From the NCBI GenBank assembly GCA_025738555.1, contig JAOVFP010000024.1, positions 248,001-312,000 on the forward strand: a stretch of 64,000 nt of DNA, given 5' to 3'. A model generated the notes under the pieces. It was not told where the DNA came from, made no database searches, and saw only the letters and a list, made by a program, of their open reading frames with translations. Shown piece by piece: positions 39,411 to 49,615 of the stretch (within the stretch, counting starts at the first letter, position 1; each line of letters starts with the position of its first letter). The stretch comes from Cyathus striatus. Its lineage: Eukaryota > Basidiomycota > Agaricomycetes > Agaricales > Nidulariaceae. Both the position numbers and the translations under genes were made by a program.

Positions 39411-39681
39411 GCTGACTAATGCACCGCGCATGCAGAGCCACTACGCATTTTGGGTCCCCAGAGCTGCTGACAAACGTTCCGCGCATGCACAGCCACTACG
39501 CATTTTGGATCCCCAGAGCTGCTGACTAACGCACCGCGCATGCACAGCCACTACGCATTTTGGGTCCCCAGAGCTGCTGACTAATGTTCCGCGCATGCAC
39601 AGCCACTACGCATTTTGGATCCCAGAGCTGCTGACTAACAAAATTCCGTGCATGCACAGCCACTATGCATTTTGGATCACT
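39411..39681. repeat. Five-copy 55-bp tandem repeat with alternating A/B units
   Basis: Units start at 39411, 39466, 39521, 39576 and 39630. Each reads GCTGACTAAYG, a variable YWCC, GCGCATGCACAGCCACTACGC, ATTTTGG, RTCC, CCAGAGCT. Units 1 and 3 carry GCACC..GGGTCC and units 2 and 4 carry GTTCC..GGATCC, so the true period is 110 bp. Unit 5 is more diverged, with an insertion of AAA. No coding character. Confidence 0.9.
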
Positions 39682-39695
39682 AACGCAAACAAATA

Positions 39696-39713
39696 GGGAG
39701 AGCAAGCTCTCCC
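39696..39713. repeat. Perfect 8-bp hairpin beside the tandem repeat
   Basis: GGGAGAGC, AA, GCTCTCCC: a perfect inverted repeat 15 bp beyond the end of the 55-bp array. Such hairpins mark Helitron ends, but the CTRR that should follow is absent (AATAAAACTAC). Confidence 0.75.
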
Positions 39714-40146
39714 AATAAAACTACGGCATAAATATCTGCTATGTCACGCATTTGTGACATCACGTGGGGAGTGGTCGAGTATGTATGAGGTATATCTTAC
39801 TGTGACAGACTGTGACAAAGTAGGTTTGACCTTGACTTATACTTATCATTAAGCGTAGTTGACTTTCGCCAGTAGTCGCAGTACACGTATCTCTCAAATA
39901 CTTATAGCATATGAAAATGACACCGAAGAAACAGGGGGACGGTCACCGGACTGCATGATTCGGCTGAGAACTGATCTTCACCAGCCTTCATCGATGCTCG
40001 TCACCACCGGCTTCCGGACCGCTTCCCTCTCCTCGGACCGTTCTTTCTTCAAGTTCTGCCTTTAAAGATGGGGGCGGAAACAGGATGAACCATAGGATTC
40101 TTTACCCTTTAGTTCTTTTGCTCATAGAATCTTCTCAGCTCACAAG

Positions 40147-42061
40147 ATGTCGCTCGAACTCCCCAAGCTAAATGTCTTGATGTGTAAGTTTTGCAGTCCG
40201 GTATTTGGTACAACAGTACAATCAGGCTTACCGGAATGCTCTACAGGTGGAACTGTAGCTTATTCTCCTTCAATGCATTGACCATATGCTTATCGTTTCC
40301 AGGGGGAATATACGACAGGATGGACAGGCTCAGGAGCATCTAAGTCAGATAAGAAGGTGCGGACAGCCCTGTTCAATATACATTCCCGTCTTTTCGCTAA
40401 AATAATGCGGTCGGGCAGATTGGGGTGTGTATAATACTTCAACTGTACCCTTCATCCATTGAGTTCTTTAATCGCAGGTTGTTGGTCTTACTCTATTTGA
40501 CCTTAGACGACTTGGAAAGGTTATTTTAAGCATTTTCCTTCCGGAAACTAAAGTTGTATTCATCTTTCTCTTCATAGGTAAACCATCTAGGCATGGTCGG
40601 GGTGAACGGTAAAAAATTTCCCGCTATACGAGAGCATCTTTCCGAAAACATTGGCGGAGCCTATAAGGACATGGACTTGACGTATGTATGCCTTCTCGAT
40701 TTCCGGTTGCCAGCTCATCGATACCCTCAACGGATAGGTTTGAAGAGTTTCCGAAAAACGGGGAAATAAATCCTGTTGCCTGTTCGTACATATTATATTC
40801 ATTTTCCTGCTTGTTATTTGTCTAATAGCGGTGCTAGATAAGGAGGCGATTGATAAATTAAATCCTGGAGATGCTGTTATAATATTTACCCCGGACAGTA
40901 TGTTCTCCTGATTGTGCTATACTATGACTAGTGTCATTGATGTCATTCTGCAGGTACTCACTACAACATTGCAATCTACGCAATTGAGCGTGGAATTCAT
41001 GTTCTTGTCACTAAACCCGCTACGAAACTTCTTTCGCACCACAACGAACTGATCGAAGCTGCGAGGAAATACAAAGTTGCCTGCTTTGTGGAGCATCACA
41101 AGCGGTAAGGAGAATTACACATCATGTCATGCTTGCGTTTTTAACAATTCCTGTCAGATACGATCCAGTGTATAGTGATGCCAAAGCGCGTGCTGCCACA
41201 CTTGGCGAGTTTAACTTCTTCAACGCTTGGATGAGTCAACCAAAGAGTCAACTTGAAACATTTCGTGCTTGGGCAGGCAAAGATTCCGACATTAGGTGAC
41301 ATACATTATATTTATCTAGTTCTCATTACTCACACCTAGACAGCTACTATCTTTCTTCGCATCACATAGATATCTGCTGTTGGATCCTACAGGACATCGC
41401 TGTTCCTACTCGTGTTGTTGCCAGCGCGGCCACAGGAATAGCCGTTAGCGAACCATATAATTGTGTGCCAGAAACTGAAGATACTATCACTCTTCTCGTC
41501 GACTGGGAATCAATAAAGAGCCCCAAACACCGTGGAACAGGAGTATATACTGCTAGCTGGACTGCACCTTTGAAATCCGGTGTTCATTCTGCGCAGCATT
41601 GGTACTATATGGGCGAGAAAGTACATAACATTATATCGCAAATACCATTAACTCACAGATGAACATACAGGGCGATATTAATGTCGACCAAGCGCATAGA
41701 GGCTATGATGTTACCGTAGATGAAAGTGGAAAGGCATGGTACAATCCATTCTAGTAAGTCTGCATGATGTATTTACTCTCTGACTAATCAGTTGGCCCTC
41801 AGCATGAAGTATTCGCCTTCGGAGACAGGTCACTTCGACGGACAGCGAGGCTATGGCTATGTCTCAATCGAAAAATTTATTGATGCTGCTCGAAGCATCA
41901 ATACTGGCCTGAGCGATGCGTCCGACTTTGATAAACAAGGCCTACCTACCATTGCAAACACAGTATTGACAACTGCCATTCTTAATGCAGGAAGAATTAG
42001 TTTGGATGAGAAACGCGCAGTCGGGATAAGGAAAGAAGGAGATCGTTGGGTCATTGAGTGA
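40147..42061 (+). CDS. Gfo/Idh/MocA-family oxidoreductase
   Basis: An NAD(P)-dependent dehydrogenase of the glucose-fructose oxidoreductase/inositol dehydrogenase family, likely acting on a sugar or sugar acid. The start at 40147 is [12 protein letters not shown]. Exons 2 and 4 are micro-exons (40247-40254, 8 nt; 40419-40424, 6 nt) that assemble the N-terminal nucleotide-binding strand as [14 protein letters not shown] and [15 protein letters not shown]. Later come [34 protein letters not shown], the family block with the conserved Thr-Lys-Pro (usually EKP), then [13 protein letters not shown] and [12 protein letters not shown] with the catalytic-type His. The C-terminal fold has [26 protein letters not shown] and ends DRWVIE at 42061. 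Substrate cannot be assigned. No sugar cluster surrounds it. Confidence 0.85.
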
Positions 42062-42560
42062 ATTTAACTCGCAAATAGCATGCTGTGTCTAGGACTATAT
42101 CAAACTTGTATACATTTATATATAATAAACCCTAAGGCCGGCTCTCACCGGCATAGTCCACTACCCATTTTTCCTTGTAAGGTGACGAGGGCAAGCAGAA
42201 ATAGGGAACACCGAGAGCGAGCGAAACCAACATCATTAAATTTCTGTAAGAAAGCAGTAGTACAAATTTGGGAATACAAGTAAGTAAGTAAGGGTTTTAA
42301 TATTTTCGTAAGGAGACAACGGTACATAAGAGGTAGACAAAGAAAGAGGTAAAATTCAGAAACGCGCTAAAGTCTATATCAGAAGATGATAGATAGCGTC
42401 AAAAATACAGAGGCCGTTGAGGCAGCTACTTCAAGGGAACAAAAGGTACGACATTTGGAATACACAGAACCAACACAGTAGAGAGCGGATACGTGCCTCA
42501 GTAACACTTGCTTTTCTTCGGGGGAGAGGCTGAAGAGGTGGCAGATGTGGAGGCGTAGGC
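42062..42560. other. Intergenic region
   Basis: About 500 bp between convergent frames. No gene, array or strong structure is visible. Confidence 0.4.
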
Positions 42561-42995
42561 TTAGTGGAAAGTAGAGGAACGGGGGGGCGGAAAACTTTCC
42601 GAGGGACACTTGCGAGGAGTTGAAGGGCCGGGAGATGGAGACTCAGAGAGTATTGACATAACAATTGGCTCCATCACAAGAGTGCAGGTAGCAAATATAG
42701 TGAGCAAGCAAATTTGTTGGCGAGAGACCTTTGGCATCTGTTGTACCAAGAACAACTCAGCCAATTTCCAAACACCCTGACGAGACTCAGAATGCGCACA
42801 GATATTCAGGGAACTTGCGAGCAACCCTGTTGCCGTTGTAACAGTAATTTCAGCTGTATGAATATCAACTTCCGGTACAATTCCTGAGGCTGTGGCAGTT
42901 GATAGTAAGTTGATACAGACAAAGCACCCTTTTAGCAGCTCATCGTATAAAGCCTCAGCCACTACATCATTAAGAAGAACTGACAGTGTTGCGAT
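42561..42995 (-). CDS. Orphan reading frame without ATG, next to a MITE
   Basis: I do not recognise it. The frame is open from 42995 to the stop at 42561 and reads LLNDVVAEALYDELLKGCF, then VCINLLSTATASGIVPEVD, then a Gln/hydrophobic region and a Pro/Ser tail (SPSPGPSTPRK). The composition looks protein-like and helical in the first 90 residues, yet there is no ATG before about residue 86, only GTG codons. An acceptor-like CACTGTCAG sits at the upstream end, so an upstream exon may exist, but between it and the MITE edge at 43152 no ATG with a usable donor can be found. It may be a 5'-truncated gene or a gene with an exon beyond the MITE. Confidence 0.3.
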   Translation of the reverse strand: MATLSVLLNDVVAEALYDELLKGCFVCINLLSTATASGIVPEVDIHTAEITVTTATGLLASSLNICAHSESRQGVWKLAELFLVQQMPKVSRQQICLLTIFATCTLVMEPIVMSILSESPSPGPSTPRKCPSESFPPPRSSTFH

Positions 42996-43151
42996 TTATG
43001 GAGGGTAAAGTAGGAATAGGGAAGGAAGGAAGAAATAAGGTGCAGGTAAAAGTTATAGAGCTGGCACATAATACTTGAAGGAAATCGCAAAAGGACGGAC
43101 AAAGGTGCCACCGCTTGGATTTTGAGACTAAAGGAGCGTGCCAATTACTAA

Positions 43152-43779
43152 TAGGGGGGGTCAGAGTAGGTGGATTCGAGGTGGATTCGGACTTGGATTC
43201 GAGTTGGATTCGGAGTGTGATTCAGTGATCAGAATCAGCCTCGAATCGCATTTCACTCTGACCGCCCCGGCTGCGGTTTTGATTCCAGCTGGATTCAACC
43301 TCCTAGTTTCTGCCGACCTCATATGATTTTATATCTGTCTTTTAGCTGATCATTAACATAAACATATATTATAATGCATTTATGAATAATTAGGTGTAGC
43401 TTACACTTATCAGACCTACAGCATTCCTGGTTCCATTGACCAGTTGTTATATCTCACATACACTTTACATGACCTTTATATACTATGATCTGTCCTACTA
43501 GTTGACAGATGTTACGAGCTAGAGAGCTCACATATACATATATGATTCATCAAGCTATACCAAATGAATTTAAAGGAGAAGTATACAGGAAGATGTTGAG
43601 CACGTACGGCAAAGTAAGATCGAGTGCAGAGCTGAATCCGGATTCGAGAGTGCGAAGCAACTAAAAAGTTGCTTCACCCATAAAGTTGGATCCGTGATTC
43701 TCCCACGATTCTGACTGTCCAGAATCCACTTCGAATCCAATTCCGAATCCACCTCGAATCCACCTACTCTGACCCCCTA
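43152..43779. mobile_element. MITE-like non-autonomous DNA transposon with long inverted repeats
   Basis: About 628 bp bordered by imperfect terminal inverted repeats of roughly 65-80 bp. The left end reads TAGGGGGGGTCAGAGTAGG then TGGATTCGAGGTGGATTCGG; the right end, read on the minus strand from 43779, is TAGGGGGTCAGAGTAGG then TGGATTCGAGGTGGATTCGG. Both ends then continue with TTGGATTCGA and further GGATTC units. A TA dinucleotide sits at both borders, as in Tc1/mariner-type target duplications. The interior is A+T-rich and has no transposase frame. Right and left ends differ in the G-run length (7 and 5). Confidence 0.85.
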
Positions 43780-44902
43780 ATCATTACGTCACCTCGTTTT
43801 TATGAAAATCCCCGCCAAAAAAAATTAATTTCGCCCCCCCAAAACCCTACTACCTAAAGGTAGTGAGAATATATATATATATATATTTATTCTCATGTGC
43901 GTTCATTCAGGCAACCAAATGTTTATTCAAGTGGTAGATAAATCAACTGGGTATCACAAAAGCATTTCGATAATGTAAACAACAGTTAGTGAGTTTGTAT
44001 GACATTTTACGCGGATGACAAGTGTAGTAGTGGTGGTAAATAACAGGTCGGTAGAGGAAGTATGTAACATGGTAAATAAAGGGAATGGATCGCAATGTAT
44101 GGTATAAGAAAAAGAAAGGAAGGGGTGCTGGAGCTGTAATAGTATACCACTACATGAGGATAGTGACAGCGAGATTGACCACACTCTACCACAACCTCCC
44201 TGAAGATTTGACAAGGAGTCGAGTAGTTGAGACGCAAGGAATATGATTGTTAAGAGAACAAGGACAATTTACGATAAGGTGAAGAATAAAATATAAAGTA
44301 AACGAATGCAATTGACACAAAGAACTAAACTTGCTGTCGTCCGTGCACAGAGAAGATGCGGGGTGATGGATATATGAATTGGAACGGAAGGAGGGAGAGA
44401 AATGACGGTGAATGTCGGATGCATAGTGACAAGAGATGGGTAATGAATGTGATGTCGTAAAGATCTGTAGACGACAGCGATAGAGAACGGGGTAGGTAGT
44501 GCGTATACAGAAATGGCTTCTGAGCAGGCGAAAGAAGGAGAAAAGGAGGAGGGGACACATGGAAGGCAGATAAAAGAAACTGTCTCTGATTATTATCGCA
44601 TCGCTCCAACGCGAGAATATCGCGAGGACGATGGACCTTCCCTCCCACCTGATATCCCACTTTGGCCTTCAATGGTAAGTATGCCAACCAGGATAGAATA
44701 GTGGTGCGATTGATGAGATGAGACAATTGCAAGGAAATTGATGGATGCATGGATGATTGAGTTTGCAGAACAGAAATTTGTGGACAGTGTCGAAATGACG
44801 TGTATTGTTGGTATTACATTTTGCGGGGATTGTTGCGTTTTGAACATTGAGAGAAACAAGGTGAGAAAACCGAGAAATGCAACGATACAATGCCATTGTT
44901 CG
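43780..44902. other. Intergenic region, 3' side of the cyclin
   Basis: About 1.1 kb with an (AT)n stretch inside an imperfect palindrome (GAGAATATAT..TATTTATTCTC, 43867-43894) next to the MITE. The remaining sequence should include the cyclin 3' region on the minus strand. One small spliced candidate gene is listed separately. Confidence 0.45.
44513..44798 (+). CDS. Candidate small spliced protein, 63 residues
   Basis: An ATG at 44513 opens MASEQAKEGEKEEGTHG and continues to DGPSLPPDIPLWPSM, where a perfect donor ATG/GTAAGT occurs at 44675. An acceptor TTTGCAG at 44762-44768 joins in phase 0 to NRNLWTVSK-stop (44798). The protein would be short, charged and disordered. Against it are the lack of any recognised homology, the 94-nt intron (longer than its neighbours), and its position opposite the cyclin 3' region. 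Listed as a candidate only. Confidence 0.25.
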
Positions 44903-46405
44903 TTATGCGACGAGCGCCGTGCGTGGAGATGAGATATTCAAGTTATGCAAGGCCGGGCGACCAAACGCAACAAAATCATGAGGTAAAAACTGCTCAGGAG
45001 GCGTCTCAATTTTGTGCTTATTGAGCACAGGCTCGAAAGTTGATGGCTTGTTCTCCTTATCATCGGATGGTCGTGTCGCATGGAAAGCATCGCTAGGGTA
45101 GGAGGGCGTTGATGGCGTGACAGGCATGTCGTCTGACACATCTGAGGCGGGTGTTGTACAGCCCATGGGAGAGCTCACAATAGGCATGGAGTTCCGCTTC
45201 GGTGTAGTTGGAAGGATGGGAAACGTGTTGCGAGAAAAGCGACCTCCTTGCAAGTAATACTGCACAACATATGTTGCAGCCTTGGAGTAAAATGCGTAGG
45301 AGTATTTCTTGATAAGGGTCTCCGATAAATCATCGACATGATTCGCCAATCGATTGTCAAGATGATCAATAACCTCCAGACATTCATCAGTTTCCTCCCA
45401 GACTCTACGCGGCTTCCCGCAGAGATAACGGGCAAGGGTCAAAGCCGCAAAGGCGATTGTAGAAGGGGGGTACTTGACAAATTCACGATAAAAGAGAGTT
45501 ATTTCCATTAAGAATCTGGCAACATGTTGGACCTTAGCGTCTTCCGGGTATGCTCCACAGCACATAAGTCGTAACCAAGCCTCTGCAGTTGGATGTCCCA
45601 AGGCCCACTCGATAGTAGAAAGCACATGGCCTTCCATTTGGATAAACGCAGATTCCTCGTAAGTATCATGACATATTTGAGCCAACTCTTGCACGGTTGG
45701 TACTCGTTCCTTGGCATCTTCAAACTTGGCGGCAATCCATAATGCTGCACATCCGACTAGTTGATAATGCTTAATGTAGACGATACGACGAGATACGTAT
45801 CGATCTACGATATTGAGGGTTAGATACAGCGTCTCAGGCCGCAACCGGAACGTGAAGTGTATCTCAACGAGGAAATCAACTAAACACGGTCGCATATGCC
45901 AACGGATCTCGGGTTGTTGATCCATTGACTGCATAGAGGACATTGTATCTCTCTGAGGACGAAGGGATATGGAGAGTCAGTACGCAAAAGAAGGGAGAGG
46001 GTTACAACTTGCCTCCATGTCATGCATGTAATACCGAATTTCATCGCGATACTCCTCCTCAAGAATGATACCTTCTCGGCGAAGGGCCAATATTTGTGCT
46101 TCACGTTGCAGTTGCTGCTGCAACAAGACTCCTTTATTTGAACGGGGAGACTTTCGAATGGGCCCTTGCGGTGGTAGGAGGGGGGTCTTATGAGCCTTGG
46201 TTATGCCATGAGGAGAAGGGCGTTTCTTGGGATATATGAGGGAGTGGCGAGAATGTCTTGAGGAGGAAGTGGAGATGTCTTTCATGTCTTGAGGTATGCA
46301 AAGATGAGAGTGCCAATGACTAGAGGGGGACGAGCAATGGCGATTAGCATTGAGCAAATGGTGAAAAGGAGCATGGCGAAAAGAGAGTAGTAAGGGGTTG
46401 GACAT
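44903..46405 (-). CDS. G1-type cyclin
   Basis: A cyclin that should activate Cdk1 at the G1/S transition. Two exons, 46405-46013 and 45952-44903, give 480 residues. The N-terminus is basic and Ser/His-rich (ISTSSSRHSRHSL), then EEEYRDEIRYYMHDME. The intron (46012-45953) uses GC rather than GT at its donor: GAG/GCAAGT..CCTCAG. The join yields ERDTMSSMQSMDQQPEIRWHM. The cyclin box is RPCLVDFLVEIHFTFRL, RYVSRRIVYIKHYQLVGCAAL, AAKFEDAKERVPTVQEL, YEESAFIQMEGHVLSTIEW. The second cyclin fold follows, then a Pro/Ser tail with TPKRNSMP and DKENKPS, candidate phosphorylation and degradation region. A basidiomycete Cln1/Puc1-type cyclin is the best match; a B-type cyclin is less likely from the box sequence. 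The gene sits next to long gene-free stretches on both sides. Confidence 0.88.
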
Positions 46406-49400
46406 GATTGGCGATAAGATACCTATTCGAAATGAACAAGGGATATATCCATTGGGGCTGTGGACCCGACGTTGGATGAGAACAAGAAGCCGGTCACATG
46501 GGCGTGTGCGTTTGCAGTGTTGTTGACAAGACAGAGAAGAGGAGAAGTAAGAGGAGTAAGAGATGGACGCTCACGGGTAAAGTTAAACGACCAGTCATAC
46601 AAAGTATGAGAGATGAAAGCAAGGCGGCGACAACAGTAGCGAGGCAGGGGTAAAGTGGCAGGAGCGAAGATGACGCCACAGAGGCTAGATAAGGGGAAGA
46701 ATGGGAGGTCAGCGTCGCGGTCGTGAACAAGAATGGTATATGAAGAAGAGAAAGGGCACGTTAGTGAGAGATGAGGAAGAGAGGAGAGTTCGTCGTGGAG
46801 GGGGGTGAGCTCGACGACGACGGGGAGCACGGAAAGAAGAAAAGAAATGGAATATAATAGTAGCTAACGAAACTGGTCCCAAAGTCGCAGACAATTCACC
46901 ACAACAATCTATCTTCATAGATGGAAACATCCCACTTTCCCACCACTTTCGTCCTAATCCGGTCCATCCTCGGACCCCGGTTGTTGCAACTCCCCAGGCT
47001 TTCTTCCCTTTTTGGCACCATTTGCGATGCAGGACACAATTTCCTCCGCGCTTGTCGTCACTGCCCAGTCCATCCTCTGCTCTTCTCCTCCAGCTATTAT
47101 GACCTTGCCCCCAGCGTCCTCCTCGTTCTACACGCCTGTTCGTCCCTCCACCCGGCAGCGGATCGAACAGCGGCAGAACCGCCGCAAGAATATTATCATT
47201 CCTCGTCCAAATTTGTCAGATCTCCCGCTTTGTTGCCGCTCTGCCACTATGGCTCGGTCCGACCACCTCCCGTTCCCACGACCCCACGTTTCACAACGAA
47301 CACAATAGGGTCCATGACGTCGGCATATACCACAAGTATGTCCCAGCGTAGAAAGAAAGACAGAAAATAAACGAAACCCCGCAGCGACACTCACCAATAT
47401 AACTACTTTGCAATCCGGTAGAGGCGCTTTGTTCAAGGCTTTTTGCTCACTTTTCTATTCCGCAATTTCGCCCGGGTCAGATCACAAAATTTTCGGTGAC
47501 AATGTGAAGGAAGATAAGTGGCTCACCTCACGGACGATCGGTAGTTGGTCAAAAGCTATCTGCCTATGATCATGAATATGCGCCCAGTCAGCATGTAAAG
47601 TCCGGTTATACCCATTGCCAGTAACCAGGAGACTACCTACCACACTAACGGGAAAACGACGGGGAAGTGACTGAAATTAACGACGGGATTACTTTGGTAA
47701 GTAGCTTGAAGGATTAACGCCAGGAGAGTGAAAACAAAAAGAGTGACTAGTGGTGAGTTGTAAAGGGACTTTGTCTAGAAATTATGGCCACGTCGAAGGT
47801 TAAGAAGGACAAAGAGGAAGGCGCTGGCGGACACTCGAAATAAACCGAGCCGTTATCCAACGGTTCGAGTAGGCTTATTGACAGGTCAAAAAGGCCTGCT
47901 GCACCCGACGACCAGAGATCGCACGACTCGACGTAATATGGAATGAGGAGAGGGAATGGCTGGAAAGTTGTGTCGAATGAACAACAGACAACTTTTGAAG
48001 GACAAAGGACAAAGGGCCCCGCAGTGTGTACAAGGCGTGGGCCGCTTATCCTCGCATGTATCCAGGTTCAGCACCTTCGAGTGATTTAATCCCAGTTTTG
48101 ATAGCTCAACACCACGTTCCCTGCCTGCAGGCAGGTAGATGTCAAGATTCGCCCACAGCTTGCCTGGATTATGTCATCCGCGTGCGATTCTCTCTACCAC
48201 GCTTTATATGCGATACTTCCACTTTGGCGTGCTCTTCTCATTCTGCATGCCACCATCTAGATCTTTTTACCTAGTCACACCCAGAGTCCCAGTCCTCCAT
48301 CAGCATTAATATTGCGATGTCTTGTCGCTAGTGCAACATAAATTACCATAATACTTATATTGATAATATATGCATCTTTTCAATTGTCACCTTCGTCCTC
48401 GCCTGTGAATGCACGCCCTGAGCTTGTGCAGCGATTTGATTGCATCTTTATATATAACCCTTTCCATCAGCCATTTCCTTCTTATCTCACCATCAACCGC
48501 CACTTGGAACTTTGGAAGGATCAGGAGCATCTTTGTGAACTGTGAGCGCTCATGAACCTTCTCGGTGGACCTTTGCCAGTCTCGTTTCAGAGATGTTGGT
48601 CGACTACACCGTTGGCCGCCGCTCCTTGTTTGTTAAGTAGACTTGTCACTTCAACGAGCTCTGAGCCCACGTACCCTGTACAATATTAAAGTTCGCCTAC
48701 ACATTCCCACACGGCTACCGAACAGCAGATACTTATGTCAACTTCACAAAACCGTCGCACCCTTCGTAAAGGTTCTAAGTACTTAAGTGTATGGGCGTCC
48801 TACTCCGGTGATTCATTGAATCCGTCAGCTGTCGGAAAGACAAGGCTAACACAGCTGTATCGCGATTCGCAACACATGGTTTATTTTCTTCGTAACAGTG
48901 TTGAACGAACCATCAACTTTTCGGTGTAATCAACATGCGCCCACAACATACGGTAAATGCGCGTGCCGCCGCACTGTGTCTTTTTTTAAATAATACTTAG
49001 GGCCTATCTCAAGGACCTAATACGCTTTTTGAAGATTTGCATGATATCGCGATGAGCTGCTAAGTATTCACTCAGTATCTAAAAGAGCAAAATGCGACTG
49101 GACTGGAAAATAACGCCTTGCTATGTTGCTTAAATTTCCGAGCGTCGAATTCGTAAGCGAAGTTCTACTGCCTGATTCTATTTCTCCAACTGGTAGTTTC
49201 AAAGACAGGCGTTTAACGATGTTCCATTCACGACCTGAGAAACACCAAGTGCTTCCATTGCTTCTACACACGAGTGGCATATCTTACGTCCTTTATTAAG
49301 CCAAACCTTCAGTGTTTCACACGCCAGAAAAATGGTCCTAGAAAGGGGAGTCGAACGGATGCTGTACGCTATTATTGTGCACATCAAGCATTATAACTTC

Positions 49401-49615
49401 CTCTGTCGTACATCCACCAGCGACATCATGCAGAACAATTGATATACTTATATTTGCAAGTATTAAACCTGAATCCAGGGATAGCCTGTACAGAACACGA
49501 AAATGTAGGTGAAATAACAAGATATGCGCAATGATGTAGAACAAAAGAACATTAAGCGTTGAAGTGATCAAGAATTAAAATGTTGAAGGTACTGGAGATT
49601 TGAAAATGATTGATT
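46406..49615. other. Longest gene-free stretch, cyclin 5' side
   Basis: About 3.2 kb without a gene I can support. Several frames (46423-46830 minus; 46921-47370 plus; 49068-49571 minus) are open, but their predicted proteins lack recognisable features and have atypical composition. The part nearest the cyclin could be a long, intron-bearing 5' leader, which basidiomycete cyclins often have. The 49068-49571 minus-strand part lies just past the stop of the next gene and may be its 3' untranslated region. Confidence 0.45.

Larger units (their letters stand above)
38430..40146. other. Large A+T-rich intergenic region
   Basis: About 1.7 kb with no convincing coding sequence. From about 38700 to 39400 it is very A+T-rich. 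It contains a near-perfect hairpin (38779-38805), a five-copy tandem repeat (39411-39681), a perfect hairpin (39696-39713) and a shorter inverted repeat ATGTCAC/GTGACAT (39742-39761). This looks like degraded mobile-element or heterochromatin-like sequence. The last few hundred bases must hold the promoter of the oxidoreductase gene. Confidence 0.55.

Noticed and set aside
38779..39713. Helitron with hairpin 3' end
   Set aside because: Hairpins are present, but neither is followed at the right distance by CTRR, and no Rep/helicase frame or TC start was found.
43867..43894. AT-palindrome as a transposon end
   Set aside because: It is an (AT)n microsatellite within a short imperfect palindrome outside the MITE border, with no partner end.
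46423..46830. 135-residue open frame upstream of the cyclin
   Set aside because: It has no proper ATG context or known motif and most likely lies in the cyclin promoter or leader.
46921..47370. 149-residue open frame on the plus strand
   Set aside because: It starts with ATG but has random-looking composition, no recognisable motif and no splice structure; the minus strand is open over the same stretch too.
48735..48929. 64-residue plus-strand frame in the large gap
   Set aside because: No supporting splice sites, homology or composition.
49068..49571. Three short minus-strand frames that could splice into a small Cys-containing protein
   Set aside because: The joins need several assumptions and the stretch immediately follows the stop of the eIF4E-binding protein gene, so a 3' untranslated region is simpler.
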